Source of the DNA: CAVQCT01 sp964520865
GTDB taxonomy: Bacteria; Zixibacteria; MSB-5A5; GN15; FEB-12
Direction: 5' to 3'
Assembly: GCA_964520865.1 (NCBI GenBank)
Contig: CAZFOY010000006.1
Span: 1-64,000 of the forward strand
Length of the DNA stretch: 64,000 nt
Shown: piece by piece, positions 15,563-24,119 of the stretch
Layout of the letters: every line of letters starts with the position of its first letter
Position numbering within the stretch: position 1 is the stretch's first letter
Made by a program: the position numbers and the translations under genes
The notes under the pieces: model-generated
Database searches by the model: none
The model's input: the letters and a program-made list of their open reading frames with translations, nothing else
Told to the model about the DNA's origin: nothing

Positions 15563-16765
15563 TTGTTTGATACTGGTAACACCGGGTTCATGCTTGTCGC
15601 TACAAGCTTGGTCATGCTGATGACGCCAGGTTTGGCGTTTTTCTACGGCGGTTTGGTCGGGCGCAAAAACGTGCTCTCGATCATGATTCAGAGTTTTGTC
15701 TCGATGGGGGTGACCACGATTCTGTGGTATGCTGTCGGGTTCTCGCTCTGCTTCAGTGGAGGCGAAGGCGGGATTATCGGCAATCTCGACATGGCGTTTC
15801 TTCACGGCGTCAATCCGATGACCCCGTTCGGAGCATCGCACATTCCGATGCTCGTCTTTATCGCCTACCAGATGATGTTTGCGATTATCACACCGGCGCT
15901 TATCACGGGTGCATTCTCGAACCGTGTCCGGTTTCCCGCTTATCTGGTTTTTCTCGTTGCCTGGTTGCTGCTCGTGTATTTCCCGTTTGTCCATATGGTC
16001 TGGGGCGGCGGTCTGCTTGCGAAATGGGGCGTGCTCGATTTCGCCGGAGGCATTGTGGTACATAACATTGCCGGTATGGCAGCGCTGGCATCGGTCCTCT
16101 TTGTCGGACGACGAAGGGTGGCAGATCAGGGACCACATAGTATTCCGCTGGTAGCGCTCGGGACCGGTCTGCTCTGGTTCGGTTGGTACGGCTTCAATGC
16201 CGGCAGCGAACTTCAGGTCGACTCCAATACCGCCCTCGCGTTCTTAAATACCGATGTTGCGGCATCGTTCGCCGCGATCGCCTGGTTGTTCGTGGAGTGG
16301 ACATCATCACGCAAACCGAAATTCGTTGGTCTTTTGACCGGCGCGGTTGCCGGACTCGCGACAATCACACCGGCGGCGGCTTACGTCTCTACCGGTTCGG
16401 CAGCTCTAATCGGTATCTGCGCCGGGTTGGTTTGCTACGCCGCGGTGAGCATGAAGAACAAACTGCATTGGGACGATGCTCTTGATGTCTGGGGAGTACA
16501 CGGAGTCGGTGGAGCACTCGGTATCATCCTTCTCGGGTTGTTCGGCAGCACGGCCATCAATGCGGCAGGCGCCGACGGTCTCCTTAATGGCGGCGGCGAC
16601 TTCTTTGTCAAGGAGTTGGTCGCAGTAGTTGTTTCTTCAATCTATGCTTTTGCGTTCACTTACGCCATGCTCTGGATAATCAACAAGATTACCAAAGTTC
16701 GGACTTCCGAGGCGGAAGAGACGACGCTCGATGAGTCACTTCACGGTGAAAGCGCCTACGTATAG
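15563..16765 (+). CDS. amtB: Ammonium transporter (Amt/MEP/Rh family)
   Basis: This 400-aa protein has eleven predicted membrane segments. Family marks are MLMTPGLAFFYGGLVGRKN near the N-terminus, HMVWGGGLLAKWG, DFAGGIVVHNIAGMAALASV with the first pore histidine, and DVWGVHGVGGALGIILLG with the second. It conducts ammonium or ammonia across the inner membrane. The start codon is TTG at 15563, set by a perfect AGGAGG 6 nt upstream. It is followed after 27 bp by an outer-membrane protein instead of the usual glnK; no PII gene is in the window. Confidence 0.96.
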   Translation: MFDTGNTGFMLVATSLVMLMTPGLAFFYGGLVGRKNVLSIMIQSFVSMGVTTILWYAVGFSLCFSGGEGGIIGNLDMAFLHGVNPMTPFGASHIPMLVFIAYQMMFAIITPALITGAFSNRVRFPAYLVFLVAWLLLVYFPFVHMVWGGGLLAKWGVLDFAGGIVVHNIAGMAALASVLFVGRRRVADQGPHSIPLVALGTGLLWFGWYGFNAGSELQVDSNTALAFLNTDVAASFAAIAWLFVEWTSSRKPKFVGLLTGAVAGLATITPAAAYVSTGSAALIGICAGLVCYAAVSMKNKLHWDDALDVWGVHGVGGALGIILLGLFGSTAINAAGADGLLNGGGDFFVKELVAVVVSSIYAFAFTYAMLWIINKITKVRTSEAEETTLDESLHGESAYV

Positions 16766-16792
16766 GCGGCGACTGAAGGGAGAGAACGGAAC

Positions 16793-17542
16793 ATGAAGAC
16801 AAACTACATAGCGCTGATTCCGGTGCTTCTGCTGATGGTAATGTCGGGCGCGAATACATCCGCCCAGGAGAAAGTGTCGGTCAACACCGGGGTCGATCTT
16901 TACAGCCGGTACGTCTGGCGTGGTCTCGATATTGCCAGCACACCTTCGATCCAGCCTACCCTGTCGGCCGATTACGGCGGTTTCGAGTTGGGCTCCTGGG
17001 GTGCGTATACGCTGTCAAACCAGCAGTCGGGGTCGGATGAAATCGATTTTTGGTTGAGTTATGGACGGGGATTGGAGAACGGCTTCTCGTTCACGGTCAT
17101 AGCGACAGACTACTATTTCCCCAACGCCGGCATAAGGCTGTTCAATTTCAACAATTATGATGCGGTTACTTCGGACAGCACCCCCGATCCGGGTGCTCAC
17201 ACGATAGAGCTGGGGGCGTCGCTTACCGGCCCGAATTCATTTCCGGTCGGTCTGTCGGGATACGTGAACGTATACAACGACGCCGGTAATAATACGTATT
17301 TCCAGATTGACTACCCGCTATCCCTCGAACAGGCCGACCTCAATTTCTTTTGTGGATTCGCCGGAGGGAGCAAAGACAATCCGGGTTATTACGGTACAGC
17401 CAATTTGAATGCGATCAATATGGGTGTATCGGCTGTCCGCGAGATCAAGATGAACAGCACGTTTTCTATTCCGTTGACGGTGTCGTTGATAGTCAATCCT
17501 CAGGCGGAGATTTCGTATTTGCTCGTCGGAATGAGTTTCTGA
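16793..17542 (+). CDS. TorF-like outer-membrane protein paired with Amt
   Basis: This 249-aa protein has a signal peptide (about residues 1-24, ending TSAQ). It then shows the VNTGVDLYSRYVWRGLDIAS motif and amphipathic strands, ending in an aromatic residue (GMSF) as outer-membrane barrels do. The YVWRG signature is characteristic of the TorF/Gcw_chp putative porin family. Operon structure with amtB (27-bp gap, GAAGGGAGAG site) suggests that it passes ammonium or another nitrogen compound through the outer membrane; this is inference. TorF-amt pairing is known in other Gram-negatives. Confidence 0.82.
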   Translation: MKTNYIALIPVLLLMVMSGANTSAQEKVSVNTGVDLYSRYVWRGLDIASTPSIQPTLSADYGGFELGSWGAYTLSNQQSGSDEIDFWLSYGRGLENGFSFTVIATDYYFPNAGIRLFNFNNYDAVTSDSTPDPGAHTIELGASLTGPNSFPVGLSGYVNVYNDAGNNTYFQIDYPLSLEQADLNFFCGFAGGSKDNPGYYGTANLNAINMGVSAVREIKMNSTFSIPLTVSLIVNPQAEISYLLVGMSF

Positions 17543-17577
17543 TTCGGTTCGGTTAGCACTCCGATTACTCCTCACGT

Positions 17578-17617
17578 AGCCGCGGGTTCAACTCCGCGGC
17601 TGCTTCAATTGTGAAGC
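17578..17617 (+). terminator. Tandem hairpins after the amt operon
   Basis: AGCCGCGG (17578-17585) pairs with CCGCGGCT (17594-17601). Directly after it GCTTCA pairs with TGAAGC (17602-17617). No clear T-run follows, so termination is probable but not certain. The rest of the 17543-17952 gap shows no gene. Confidence 0.5.
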
Positions 17618-17952
17618 AGGCATGCGGCCCCGCAAAAAGTGTATCTCCGCGACGGCTCGTAGCAATTTTGACTGCATATATCTCGTTGGTCCTTAATACC
17701 ACCCGCCACTTTTTGATCCCTAAGAATATATCAGAAGCGACATTATAGCTTAGCCTGCTCGTCGATTGTTCTTCCCGTACGGATCTGCGGCGGAGCCGAA
17801 GGGCCTTTTCCGATGTATAACTATGGGTAAATATTCGATTAGTTTTGTGTTAAGGTCGAGATGCCCCTTGTCCGAAGAGGTGACTAAGCGTATTTTTCAG
17901 TGATACAAGCGATTATGGCAATCACACTGAGAGATTTCACTTGGAGGAGTCA

Positions 17953-18741
17953 ATGAAACGGGTGTATATCGTGCGGCATGCTCAAGCTGTCGGCAAAGAT
18001 CTGGGAATTCCTGATTTTGAACGCTCCCTTGAACCTAAGGGTGTGAGGGACTCGCGGAAGACCGGCAAGCGACTTGCCCGTCAAGATCTACGATCCGCAA
18101 TTTTGATTTCAAGTCCGGCGAATCGCGCGTTGGAGACGGCTCATCTGGTTGCGAAGGAGCTCGCTTATCCGATAGAGAAGATTCTCCTGAAAGAGCCGGT
18201 GTACGAGTCGGTCGATGTTTCAGCGTTTATCGGCATTCTCAGAGAACTCGATGACGCGTACTCCACGGCTCTGATGTTCGGCCACGAGCCGAGCCTCTCG
18301 GAATTTGTCAGCTTGCTCAGCGGAGCGCCTATTGCCCCGATGCCGAAAGCAGGCGTCATCGGTCTTGAGTTTTCCGATGCTACCTGGACAACCGTAAGCG
18401 GTGGGGATGGCTCAATATTCTACCTCGATGCCCCCATGAACAAGCGTGATCGCCTTGACGCGAAGAAGAAACTGATGAAGCAAGTAGAGCGGGATGTTGC
18501 CGACTCGATCCTCGGGGCAATTGGAAATTACAGTCCGGAGGCCGCGGAACGGATGAAACGGATGGCGTCGAGCGCCGGGAAAGAAGCGGCGGAACGGCTT
18601 TTCAAAATTGCCGGCAGCAAGAAACTTATTAGAAGACAATTAGTTTTGCAAGTGACTCAACCAGCATCGAACGACGCGGTCGGATCATCGCCTGATGAAA
18701 AGACCGTCGTATCGGCCGATGCAGAAGACTCCAATAATTGA
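17953..18741 (+). CDS. SixA-like phosphohistidine phosphatase with C-terminal extension
   Basis: This 262-aa histidine phosphatase of branch 1 opens with VYIVRHAQA (nucleophile His9). SSPANRALETAHLV supplies the second arginine, and MFGHEPSLSEFVSLL the second histidine, matching SixA. SixA proteins are about 160 aa, so the extra 100 residues form a helical and Ser/Asp-rich tail that resembles nothing I know. ATG 17953 has GGAGGAG close upstream. It is the first gene of the polyphosphate operon, 7 bp before ppk1. SixA-CHAD-ppk association suggests a link to phosphate signalling. Confidence 0.88.
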   Translation: MKRVYIVRHAQAVGKDLGIPDFERSLEPKGVRDSRKTGKRLARQDLRSAILISSPANRALETAHLVAKELAYPIEKILLKEPVYESVDVSAFIGILRELDDAYSTALMFGHEPSLSEFVSLLSGAPIAPMPKAGVIGLEFSDATWTTVSGGDGSIFYLDAPMNKRDRLDAKKKLMKQVERDVADSILGAIGNYSPEAAERMKRMASSAGKEAAERLFKIAGSKKLIRRQLVLQVTQPASNDAVGSSPDEKTVVSADAEDSNN

Positions 18742-18748
18742 GTGACAT

Positions 18749-20863
18749 GTGGCTGATTCACTGACTCCCAGGGCATTCACGGCGAAAGACAACGGGGGGA
18801 AATCCGAAGATGTCGGGCGGCTTTATCGAAGCAAGGAGTTGAGTTGGCTCTCCTTTAATCACCGTGTCCTGCAGGAGGCCGCCGATCCGACCGTTCCATT
18901 GCTCGAACGGCTGCGTTTCCTTGGTATCTTTTCTTCCAACCTCGACGAGTTTTTCCGGGTGCGCGTGGCGACACTTCAGCGACTGCTGCAACTCGGGAAG
19001 AAGGCCGTCAAGCTCATCGGCGAGAGTCCCAGACAAATACTCAATGAGATTCAGGAGATTGTTCTTGCGCAGCATCGGGAGTTCGACGCCCTCTATCAGG
19101 ATCTCACATCAGAGCTGGCGTCGCGTAACGTCTTTATAATCAGCGAGCGGGAGCTGGATCAGCATCACGGCGAGTACGTTCGTCATTTCTTCCGGCAGAC
19201 GGTCCGCCCGCACCTGATGCCGCTGATGATAAGTCAGATCGCGGATCTTCCGCGTCTGAGGGATCAGTCAACCTACCTGGCGATACGCCTGGCCCGGAGC
19301 AAGGCGGAATCGCAGAAGGAATCTGCCCTGATCGAGGTACCGACCAATCGTTGCTCGCGGTTCGTCATCCTGCCGCCGTATAACCACCAGCAGTACGTGA
19401 TGCTTCTCGACGACGTTATTCGATATTGTCTCAACGACATCTTTGCCGTCTTTGATTTCAGGAGTGTCGATGCTTACGCGATCAAGCTCACGCGCGATGC
19501 CGAGTTGGATCTCGATGACGATCTCACCCAGAGCTATGTCGAGAAAGTCATGAAGAGTCTCAAACAGCGACGTACCGGCGATCCGGTGAGGTTCGTATAT
19601 GATGCGAAGCTGCCGGACGATTTGCTCAAGACGCTGATATCCAAGTTAGGTATCGAGGAACACGACACGCTCGTGCCCGGCGCGAGATATCATAATTTCC
19701 GCGATTTCATGAATTTTCCTGACCTCGGGTTGTCTAAGGCTCACTACGAAAAGATGCCGGAGCTACGGCATCGGGGTCTCAAACGGAACCGTCGACTGCT
19801 CGATACGATCCGTAACAAAGATATCCTGCTGCATTACCCGTATCAATCATTCGATTATGTTATCGATCTGCTGCGCGAGGCATCGATCGATCCGAAAGTA
19901 AGCTCTATCCGCATTACCATTTACCGCGCGGGAAGGAACTCAAGTGTCATCAATGCTCTGATCAATGCCGCCCGCAACGGTAAGGCCGTGACCGCTATTC
20001 TCGAACTGCAGGCAAGATTCGACGAAGAAGCGAATCTTCAGTGGGGAAACCTACTTCAGGACGAAGGGGTCCGTGTGATTTATGGCGTGCCGGGTTTGAA
20101 AGTGCACTCCAAATTGATCCTGATCACGCGACGGGCCGGAAATCAGAAAACTCGGTACGCAGTGGTCGGGACGGGCAATTTTAACGAGGACACGGCACAG
20201 CTGTATACCGATTTCGCATTGTTTACGGCCGATCCGAGGATAACTTCAGAGTGCCACAAAGTGTTTTATTTCTATAACAACAATTACAAGATCCCGCATT
20301 TCAAGCATCTTCTTGTCTCGCCTTTCAATCTTCGCAAGCAAGTCACCCGGTTGATCCGCAACGAAATTCGCAATGCAAAGGCGGGCAAGCCGGCTTTCAT
20401 CCATCTCAAACTCAACAATCTCGTCGACGGCGAAGTGATCCGCCACCTGTACGCGGCAGGCAAGGCAGGGGTGGAGGTACGGTTGATTGTCCGTTCGATG
20501 TTCTCGATGATCGTGGGAAAAGAAAACGGTGGCAGCCATATCGAGGCTATCAGCATTGTCGATAAATTTCTCGAACACGCCCGTTTATTCATCTTCGGCA
20601 ATGCCGGTTCACCGAAGTATTTTATATCATCGGCTGATCTCATGCCGCGCAATCTGGAGCAGCGGGTAGAGGTGGCGAGTCCGATTTTCGATCCGGCTCT
20701 GCAATCGGAACTTGCAACCTACTTCAACTTACAATGGCAGGACAACGTGAAAGCGCGAATCCTGAACGGTTCCCTCGACAATCAATACCGCGAGAGAACT
20801 TCCGATAAAGTAGTCAGGAGTCAGTGGGAGATTTACGATTACCTCAAACGGATTCACGGATAG
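18749..20863 (+). CDS. ppk1: Polyphosphate kinase 1
   Basis: This 704-aa enzyme reversibly polymerises the gamma phosphate of ATP into inorganic polyphosphate. It shows the N-terminal helical domain (RSKELSWLSFNHRVLQEA), VPGLKVHSKLILI with the autophosphorylated histidine, and VGTGNFNEDTAQLYTDFALFT. FLEHARLFIFGN carries the second catalytic histidine and PRNLEQRVEVASPI follows. Length is normal. The start codon is probably GTG 18749, 7 bp after the sixA-like stop codon, but no strong ribosome-binding site is visible, so translational coupling is likely. Second gene of the operon. Confidence 0.97.
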   Translation: MADSLTPRAFTAKDNGGKSEDVGRLYRSKELSWLSFNHRVLQEAADPTVPLLERLRFLGIFSSNLDEFFRVRVATLQRLLQLGKKAVKLIGESPRQILNEIQEIVLAQHREFDALYQDLTSELASRNVFIISERELDQHHGEYVRHFFRQTVRPHLMPLMISQIADLPRLRDQSTYLAIRLARSKAESQKESALIEVPTNRCSRFVILPPYNHQQYVMLLDDVIRYCLNDIFAVFDFRSVDAYAIKLTRDAELDLDDDLTQSYVEKVMKSLKQRRTGDPVRFVYDAKLPDDLLKTLISKLGIEEHDTLVPGARYHNFRDFMNFPDLGLSKAHYEKMPELRHRGLKRNRRLLDTIRNKDILLHYPYQSFDYVIDLLREASIDPKVSSIRITIYRAGRNSSVINALINAARNGKAVTAILELQARFDEEANLQWGNLLQDEGVRVIYGVPGLKVHSKLILITRRAGNQKTRYAVVGTGNFNEDTAQLYTDFALFTADPRITSECHKVFYFYNNNYKIPHFKHLLVSPFNLRKQVTRLIRNEIRNAKAGKPAFIHLKLNNLVDGEVIRHLYAAGKAGVEVRLIVRSMFSMIVGKENGGSHIEAISIVDKFLEHARLFIFGNAGSPKYFISSADLMPRNLEQRVEVASPIFDPALQSELATYFNLQWQDNVKARILNGSLDNQYRERTSDKVVRSQWEIYDYLKRIHG

Positions 20864-20880
20864 GAGGATTACCGGACGGC

Positions 20881-21873
20881 ATGACAGACAGCCTTCACAG
20901 TTCATTCGGACACGCGCAGGGAGTCAAATTCGCGAGTATCGATATAGGTACCAATGCGGTTAGACTGCTGCTTTCGAGAGTGATTCAGAACGGCGGAGCT
21001 CCGCTTTTCAAGAAAGAATCCCTGGTGCGTATACCGATACGATTGGGTGAGGATGTGTTCAGCGCCGGGGTAATTTCCGATCAAAAAAAGAAGAGCCTCG
21101 TGCGGACCATGATAGCTTACAGGAATCTGATGGAAGCATACGGCTCCACCGACTATCTGGCCTGCGCGACCTCGGCAATGCGCGAAGCGGACAACGGCCA
21201 GGAGGTGATAGAGGCGATTCGGGACGAGGCCGGTATAGAGCTCGAAGTGATCGACGGTCGCCGAGAGGTTGAAATAATCTGTCGTAATCGGCCTCTGCCG
21301 GGCATGGAAAAGGTTCGCAGCTTTCTGCATGTCGATGTCGGAGGAGGCAGCACGGATATCGCCGTATTTTCCGACAATCAGGTGGCGGAATCGTGTTCGT
21401 TTAGAATTGGTGGCGTGAGAATCCTGGCCGACCGGGTCGACAAGGAAGAGTGGAAAGGGATGAAGCGCTGGGTTAAGGAAGTCACCGCGGCTTATCGACC
21501 GAGCAGCTTGGTCGGTTCCGGAGGGAATATCAATAAGGCATTCAGCATGAGCCGGAAGAAGGAAGGTGAGTCGATCTCCTATAAGAAGCTGAACGGTATA
21601 TTCAAGGAACTCCGCAAGCACTCCTATGAAGAGTTAATTCGGAATTTCCAGATGAGGTCCGATCGCGCCGATGTCATCGTTCCCGCCCTTGATATCTATC
21701 TATCCATTATGAAGTGGGCCAAGGCTAACGAGATGGTGGTGCCGGTACAGGGTCTTCCCGATGGTCTGATCCACCTTCTTTACGAAAAGCACCTTCAGGC
21801 AAATTCCGAACCGGGAAATAGCTCGGAATCGACGTCGATCGAGAGCTGGGACGCCGAGTCGGAGCAGGAGTAG
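20881..21873 (+). CDS. ppx: Exopolyphosphatase/guanosine pentaphosphatase (Ppx/GppA)
   Basis: This 330-aa ASKHA-fold phosphatase carries FASIDIGTNAVRLLLSRV as its first phosphate loop, ACATSAMREA, LHVDVGGGSTDIAVF as its second loop, and GSGGNINKAF. Family enzymes remove terminal phosphate from polyphosphate or convert pppGpp to ppGpp. It lacks the C-terminal HD-like domain of long Ppx proteins, so it is the short form. The frame runs upstream into ppk1, but ATG 20881 follows an AGGAGG 12 nt earlier and gives the family start. Confidence 0.93.
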   Translation: MTDSLHSSFGHAQGVKFASIDIGTNAVRLLLSRVIQNGGAPLFKKESLVRIPIRLGEDVFSAGVISDQKKKSLVRTMIAYRNLMEAYGSTDYLACATSAMREADNGQEVIEAIRDEAGIELEVIDGRREVEIICRNRPLPGMEKVRSFLHVDVGGGSTDIAVFSDNQVAESCSFRIGGVRILADRVDKEEWKGMKRWVKEVTAAYRPSSLVGSGGNINKAFSMSRKKEGESISYKKLNGIFKELRKHSYEELIRNFQMRSDRADVIVPALDIYLSIMKWAKANEMVVPVQGLPDGLIHLLYEKHLQANSEPGNSSESTSIESWDAESEQE

Positions 21874-21885
21874 GACGGGCCACCA

Positions 21886-22746
21886 GTGCTTCCTCAAGGA
21901 TTTATCGAGTATCATACTGCCCGCGAGAAGAGCCTTCAGGCCGAGCATACACTGGTGAGCCGATTTCCATCGGTCGAAGGCGTTCACGAACTTCGTGTAG
22001 AGATCAAACGGCTCCGGGCGTTCTACCAGCTTGTCGGATGGATCTGCAAGCAGTTCGAAGACAAAACACAACTCAGAGAAACAAGAAGACTGTTCAAGGC
22101 GGCCGACAAACTTCGCGATCTCCACGTACAAATCGAACTGACACGGGACTGGATGCGTCAGGACGGGGGCAATCTGAGCGAGTATTACAACTCGCTGGTC
22201 GCGGAGCAGTGGCATCGGGAAAAGCCATTTGCCTCGGCCTGTCGGAAGTATGAACCGGGGACGATGAAGGCGGGACTGGACGCGATAAGAAAAGCCCTGG
22301 CGGATATGACCGAACCGGATGTGTTATATCGTACGGAGTTGAGACTTGCTGTCCTGACGCGGGAGCTGATTAAGATATCCACGGGCGATGATTTGCCCGA
22401 GAAGGTGCTTCACCAGATACGGATCAAGACTAAGGCAGGACGGTATGTTCTCGAGGTCCTTACCAGGTGCCGCGATGCAAGCGAACGGGATGCTTCCCTC
22501 AATGAACTTCTTCGCGCTTCACACCAGGCGCTCGGCCGCTGGCATGACCGGGTGATCGGACTTATCCGTCTTCGGAAATTCCTGAAAGACAAACCCGAAA
22601 AGTACTTTTTTGACTATCAGGCGTGCCTCAGATTTGGTGAGACGCTCACGAATCAGCGGGATGAGTATCTGGCCGAGTTCAGGCGGAACTGGATCGATCT
22701 TGACCCGATCCTTCAGAACTACGCCGCGAGAGTGGACGCCAATTAG
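21886..22746 (+). CDS. CHAD-domain protein
   Basis: This 286-aa protein consists wholly of a CHAD domain, an all-helical fold with two four-helix bundles. VHELRVEIKRLRAFYQLV (about residues 28-45) and VLHQIRIKTKAGRYVLEVL (about 168-186) are its two conserved His/Arg/Lys helices. CHAD domains bind polyphosphate through a basic groove, consistent with this being the last gene of the sixA-ppk1-ppx operon. The start is GTG 21886, 12 bp after ppx; ribosome-binding signals are weak, again suggesting coupling. Confidence 0.92.
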   Translation: MLPQGFIEYHTAREKSLQAEHTLVSRFPSVEGVHELRVEIKRLRAFYQLVGWICKQFEDKTQLRETRRLFKAADKLRDLHVQIELTRDWMRQDGGNLSEYYNSLVAEQWHREKPFASACRKYEPGTMKAGLDAIRKALADMTEPDVLYRTELRLAVLTRELIKISTGDDLPEKVLHQIRIKTKAGRYVLEVLTRCRDASERDASLNELLRASHQALGRWHDRVIGLIRLRKFLKDKPEKYFFDYQACLRFGETLTNQRDEYLAEFRRNWIDLDPILQNYAARVDAN

Positions 22747-22757
22747 CAGGCAATGCA

Positions 22758-22784
22758 AACGCTCTCCCGTTCAGGGAGAGCGTT
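22758..22784 (+). terminator. Hairpin at the end of the polyphosphate operon
   Basis: An 11-bp perfect stem around GTTCA (22758-22768 with 22774-22784) lies 12 bp past the CHAD stop codon. A competing stem is possible between CAAACGC (22756-22762) and GCGTTTG (22787-22793). No T-run follows, so termination strength is unclear. Confidence 0.55.
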
Positions 22785-22828
22785 CAGCGTTTGAAAACGT
22801 AATCGGGTACTGACTCTAACAGAGCGTA

Positions 22829-23326
22829 CTATTGAGGTGTCTGGCCGGTCGCCCGGTTCTTGCTCCGTTCGATCGACTGGAGTGCGAGGTAGTTGTCCCC
22901 GAATTTCTCCATTGCCACGATTTCGTTATCGTACTGATCGAAATGCCGCTCTTCGTCGGTGACCAGCCGCTCGAACAACTGCTTGGTGGCCGAATCGGCG
23001 TTGGCCGAACACTCGTTGGCCGAGTGATTGTAATCGAGAGCGCTGCCCTCTTCCATCTTTCTTGCGATGGCCAGCATCTTCTTCACGTCGTGTATCTTCT
23101 GAACTTCCTGGCTCGCCACCAACTCAACTTCGCCGCCAAGGAACAGAATCCGTTCGGCAAGCTGCTCTATATGCATCATTTCTTCGATAGCTGTCTTCTT
23201 AAAGAGATCGGCCAACAGGTCGAATCCCTGGTCGTCGCAAAGAAAATGGAAGTACATATACTGGTGAACGGCGGCCAGCTCATCGCCAACCGCTCTGTTC
23301 AGTAATACCTGGCTCTTCTCGTGCAT
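22829..23326 (-). CDS. bfr: Bacterioferritin
   Basis: This 165-aa ferritin-like protein stores iron as a 24-mer mineral cage. The first helix has DELAAVHQYMYFHF with a ferroxidase Glu. KKTAIEEMMHIEQLAERILFLGG carries the Glu and His ligands and a Met aligned with the heme-binding Met52 of Escherichia coli Bfr. EERHFDQYDNE supplies the last Glu/His ligands. The start codon has a perfect AAGGAGG. A promoter-like pair (23386-23414) and a palindrome lie directly upstream, so it can be expressed apart from the Fur-controlled genes behind it. Confidence 0.94.
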   Translation of the reverse strand: MHEKSQVLLNRAVGDELAAVHQYMYFHFLCDDQGFDLLADLFKKTAIEEMMHIEQLAERILFLGGEVELVASQEVQKIHDVKKMLAIARKMEEGSALDYNHSANECSANADSATKQLFERLVTDEERHFDQYDNEIVAMEKFGDNYLALQSIERSKNRATGQTPQ

Positions 23327-23360
23327 ATTATCCTCCTTAACCTCGATGAAGTCATTAGTC

Positions 23361-23377
23361 GTTGTCTATTCGACAAC
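23361..23377 (-). promoter_or_regulatory. Palindrome in the bfr leader
   Basis: GTTGTC (23361-23366) and GACAAC (23372-23377) form a perfect inverted repeat with a 5-nt centre, just downstream of the predicted bfr -10 box and 35 bp before the start codon. Its position fits a repressor operator; the regulator is unknown. Confidence 0.4.
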
Positions 23378-23385
23378 TCACACGA

Positions 23386-23414
23386 ACAATACTATCCAAA
23401 GCATGGAATTGCAA
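23386..23414 (-). promoter_or_regulatory. Putative bfr promoter
   Basis: On the minus strand TTGCAA (23409-23414) and TATTGT (complement of 23386-23391) are 17 bp apart, giving a leader of about 55 nt. Confidence 0.45.
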
Positions 23415-23461
23415 GTCCGTTGTCCCCGCAAAGGGTGCACCCGTTGTGTTTCGTTGGTGCG

Positions 23462-23638
23462 TCATCCGAGAACACCTCTCGCCAAAAGGTACGGCAGGAG
23501 CAAGTACAGCACCGTATCCCGAATGAGGTAGAGCAGGACGATTCCGATAAACATCTTCCAGCCGTACTTTCGGTAGATCGTCCGAAAACGCGATCCTCGG
23601 GACGAGCGGGTGTCGTTGTCAGGTCGCAAAAACTTCAT
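23462..23638 (-). CDS. Small membrane protein in the iron operon (58 aa)
   Basis: This gene was found by reading the minus strand by eye. ATG 23636-23638 lies inside the last codons of the heme-monooxygenase-like gene (20-bp overlap, different frame), and TGA 23462-23464 ends it. The 58 residues are basic at the N-terminus (about ten Arg/Lys in the first 28). They then have a hydrophobic stretch of about 25 residues (MFIGIVLLYLIRDTVLYLLL), giving one or two short membrane passes. No separate ribosome-binding site is visible, so it should be translationally coupled. I know no family; its place in a Fur-controlled operon suggests a role with heme or iron. Confidence 0.65.
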   Translation of the reverse strand: MKFLRPDNDTRSSRGSRFRTIYRKYGWKMFIGIVLLYLIRDTVLYLLLPYLLARGVLG

Positions 23639-23924
23639 ACTTCACTACCGTTGAAGAAAGTCGCAGCTTGCCGTTCTCGTCTTTGAACTGCCCCACTCTC
23701 CGGTGACCTTCGGCGAACTCCTCGCTCTTTGTCCAGCCTTCGAAATCAGCCGCCGAATTCCAGTGGGACATGATTACATATTCATCTCCCTTGGTCGGGC
23801 GAAGAATCTCGACTTTGACGAAGCCGGGCCTTCGGTCAATCGCCCGGGCGCGGGTGAGGAAGGCCTCCTCGAATTGTTCTCTCAGTTCTTCAGGGACAGT
23901 CATTCGGTTCATAACGACAAACAT
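23619..23924 (-). CDS. Heme-degrading-monooxygenase-like (ABM/IsdG fold) protein
   Basis: This 101-aa dimeric alpha-beta barrel protein starts FVVMNRMTVPEELREQFEEAF. It contains RPGFVKVEILRP, YVIMSHWNSAADFEGWTKSEEF and a histidine at GHRR, the pattern of HmoB/IsdG-like heme monooxygenases in the antibiotic-biosynthesis-monooxygenase superfamily. These open the heme ring to release iron. GAGGAG precedes the ATG. A perfect Fur box and promoter lie about 160 bp upstream, which supports a role in iron acquisition over antibiotic synthesis. The leader between them has no further gene that I trust. Confidence 0.85.
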   Translation of the reverse strand: MFVVMNRMTVPEELREQFEEAFLTRARAIDRRPGFVKVEILRPTKGDEYVIMSHWNSAADFEGWTKSEEFAEGHRRVGQFKDENGKLRLSSTVVKYEVFAT

Positions 23925-24084
23925 CCAGACTCCTCTTCAGCATCGGTCTATTTCGGTTTCGCCCGGGTTTACTGAATCGCCGATGATTCGGATCGCTCCC
24001 ACTAACGTATGTAATCACAGGCACTTATGCGATCACATCGAGATGCGGGCAACCCGCTCTCACCTGACGGTTTCAGTTGCGGAT

Positions 24085-24117
24085 ATCAAATGAAAATGAA
24101 TATCATTTTCATTTGAT
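24085..24117 (-). promoter_or_regulatory. Fur box (perfect 15-bp inverted repeat)
   Basis: Arms of 15 bp (24085-24099 and 24103-24117) are perfect reverse complements around ATA, with the TGAAAATGA...TCATTTTCA core of Fur-type operators. The predicted transcription start of the minus-strand promoter at 24120-24148 falls inside it, so iron-bound Fur should block that promoter. Confidence 0.9.
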
Positions 24118-24119
24118 AG

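Noticed and set aside
17578..17601. tRNA-like T arm (GGTTCAACTCC)
   Set aside because: The loop is eight bases and no matching acceptor, D or anticodon arm lies upstream; it is the hairpin after the amt operon.
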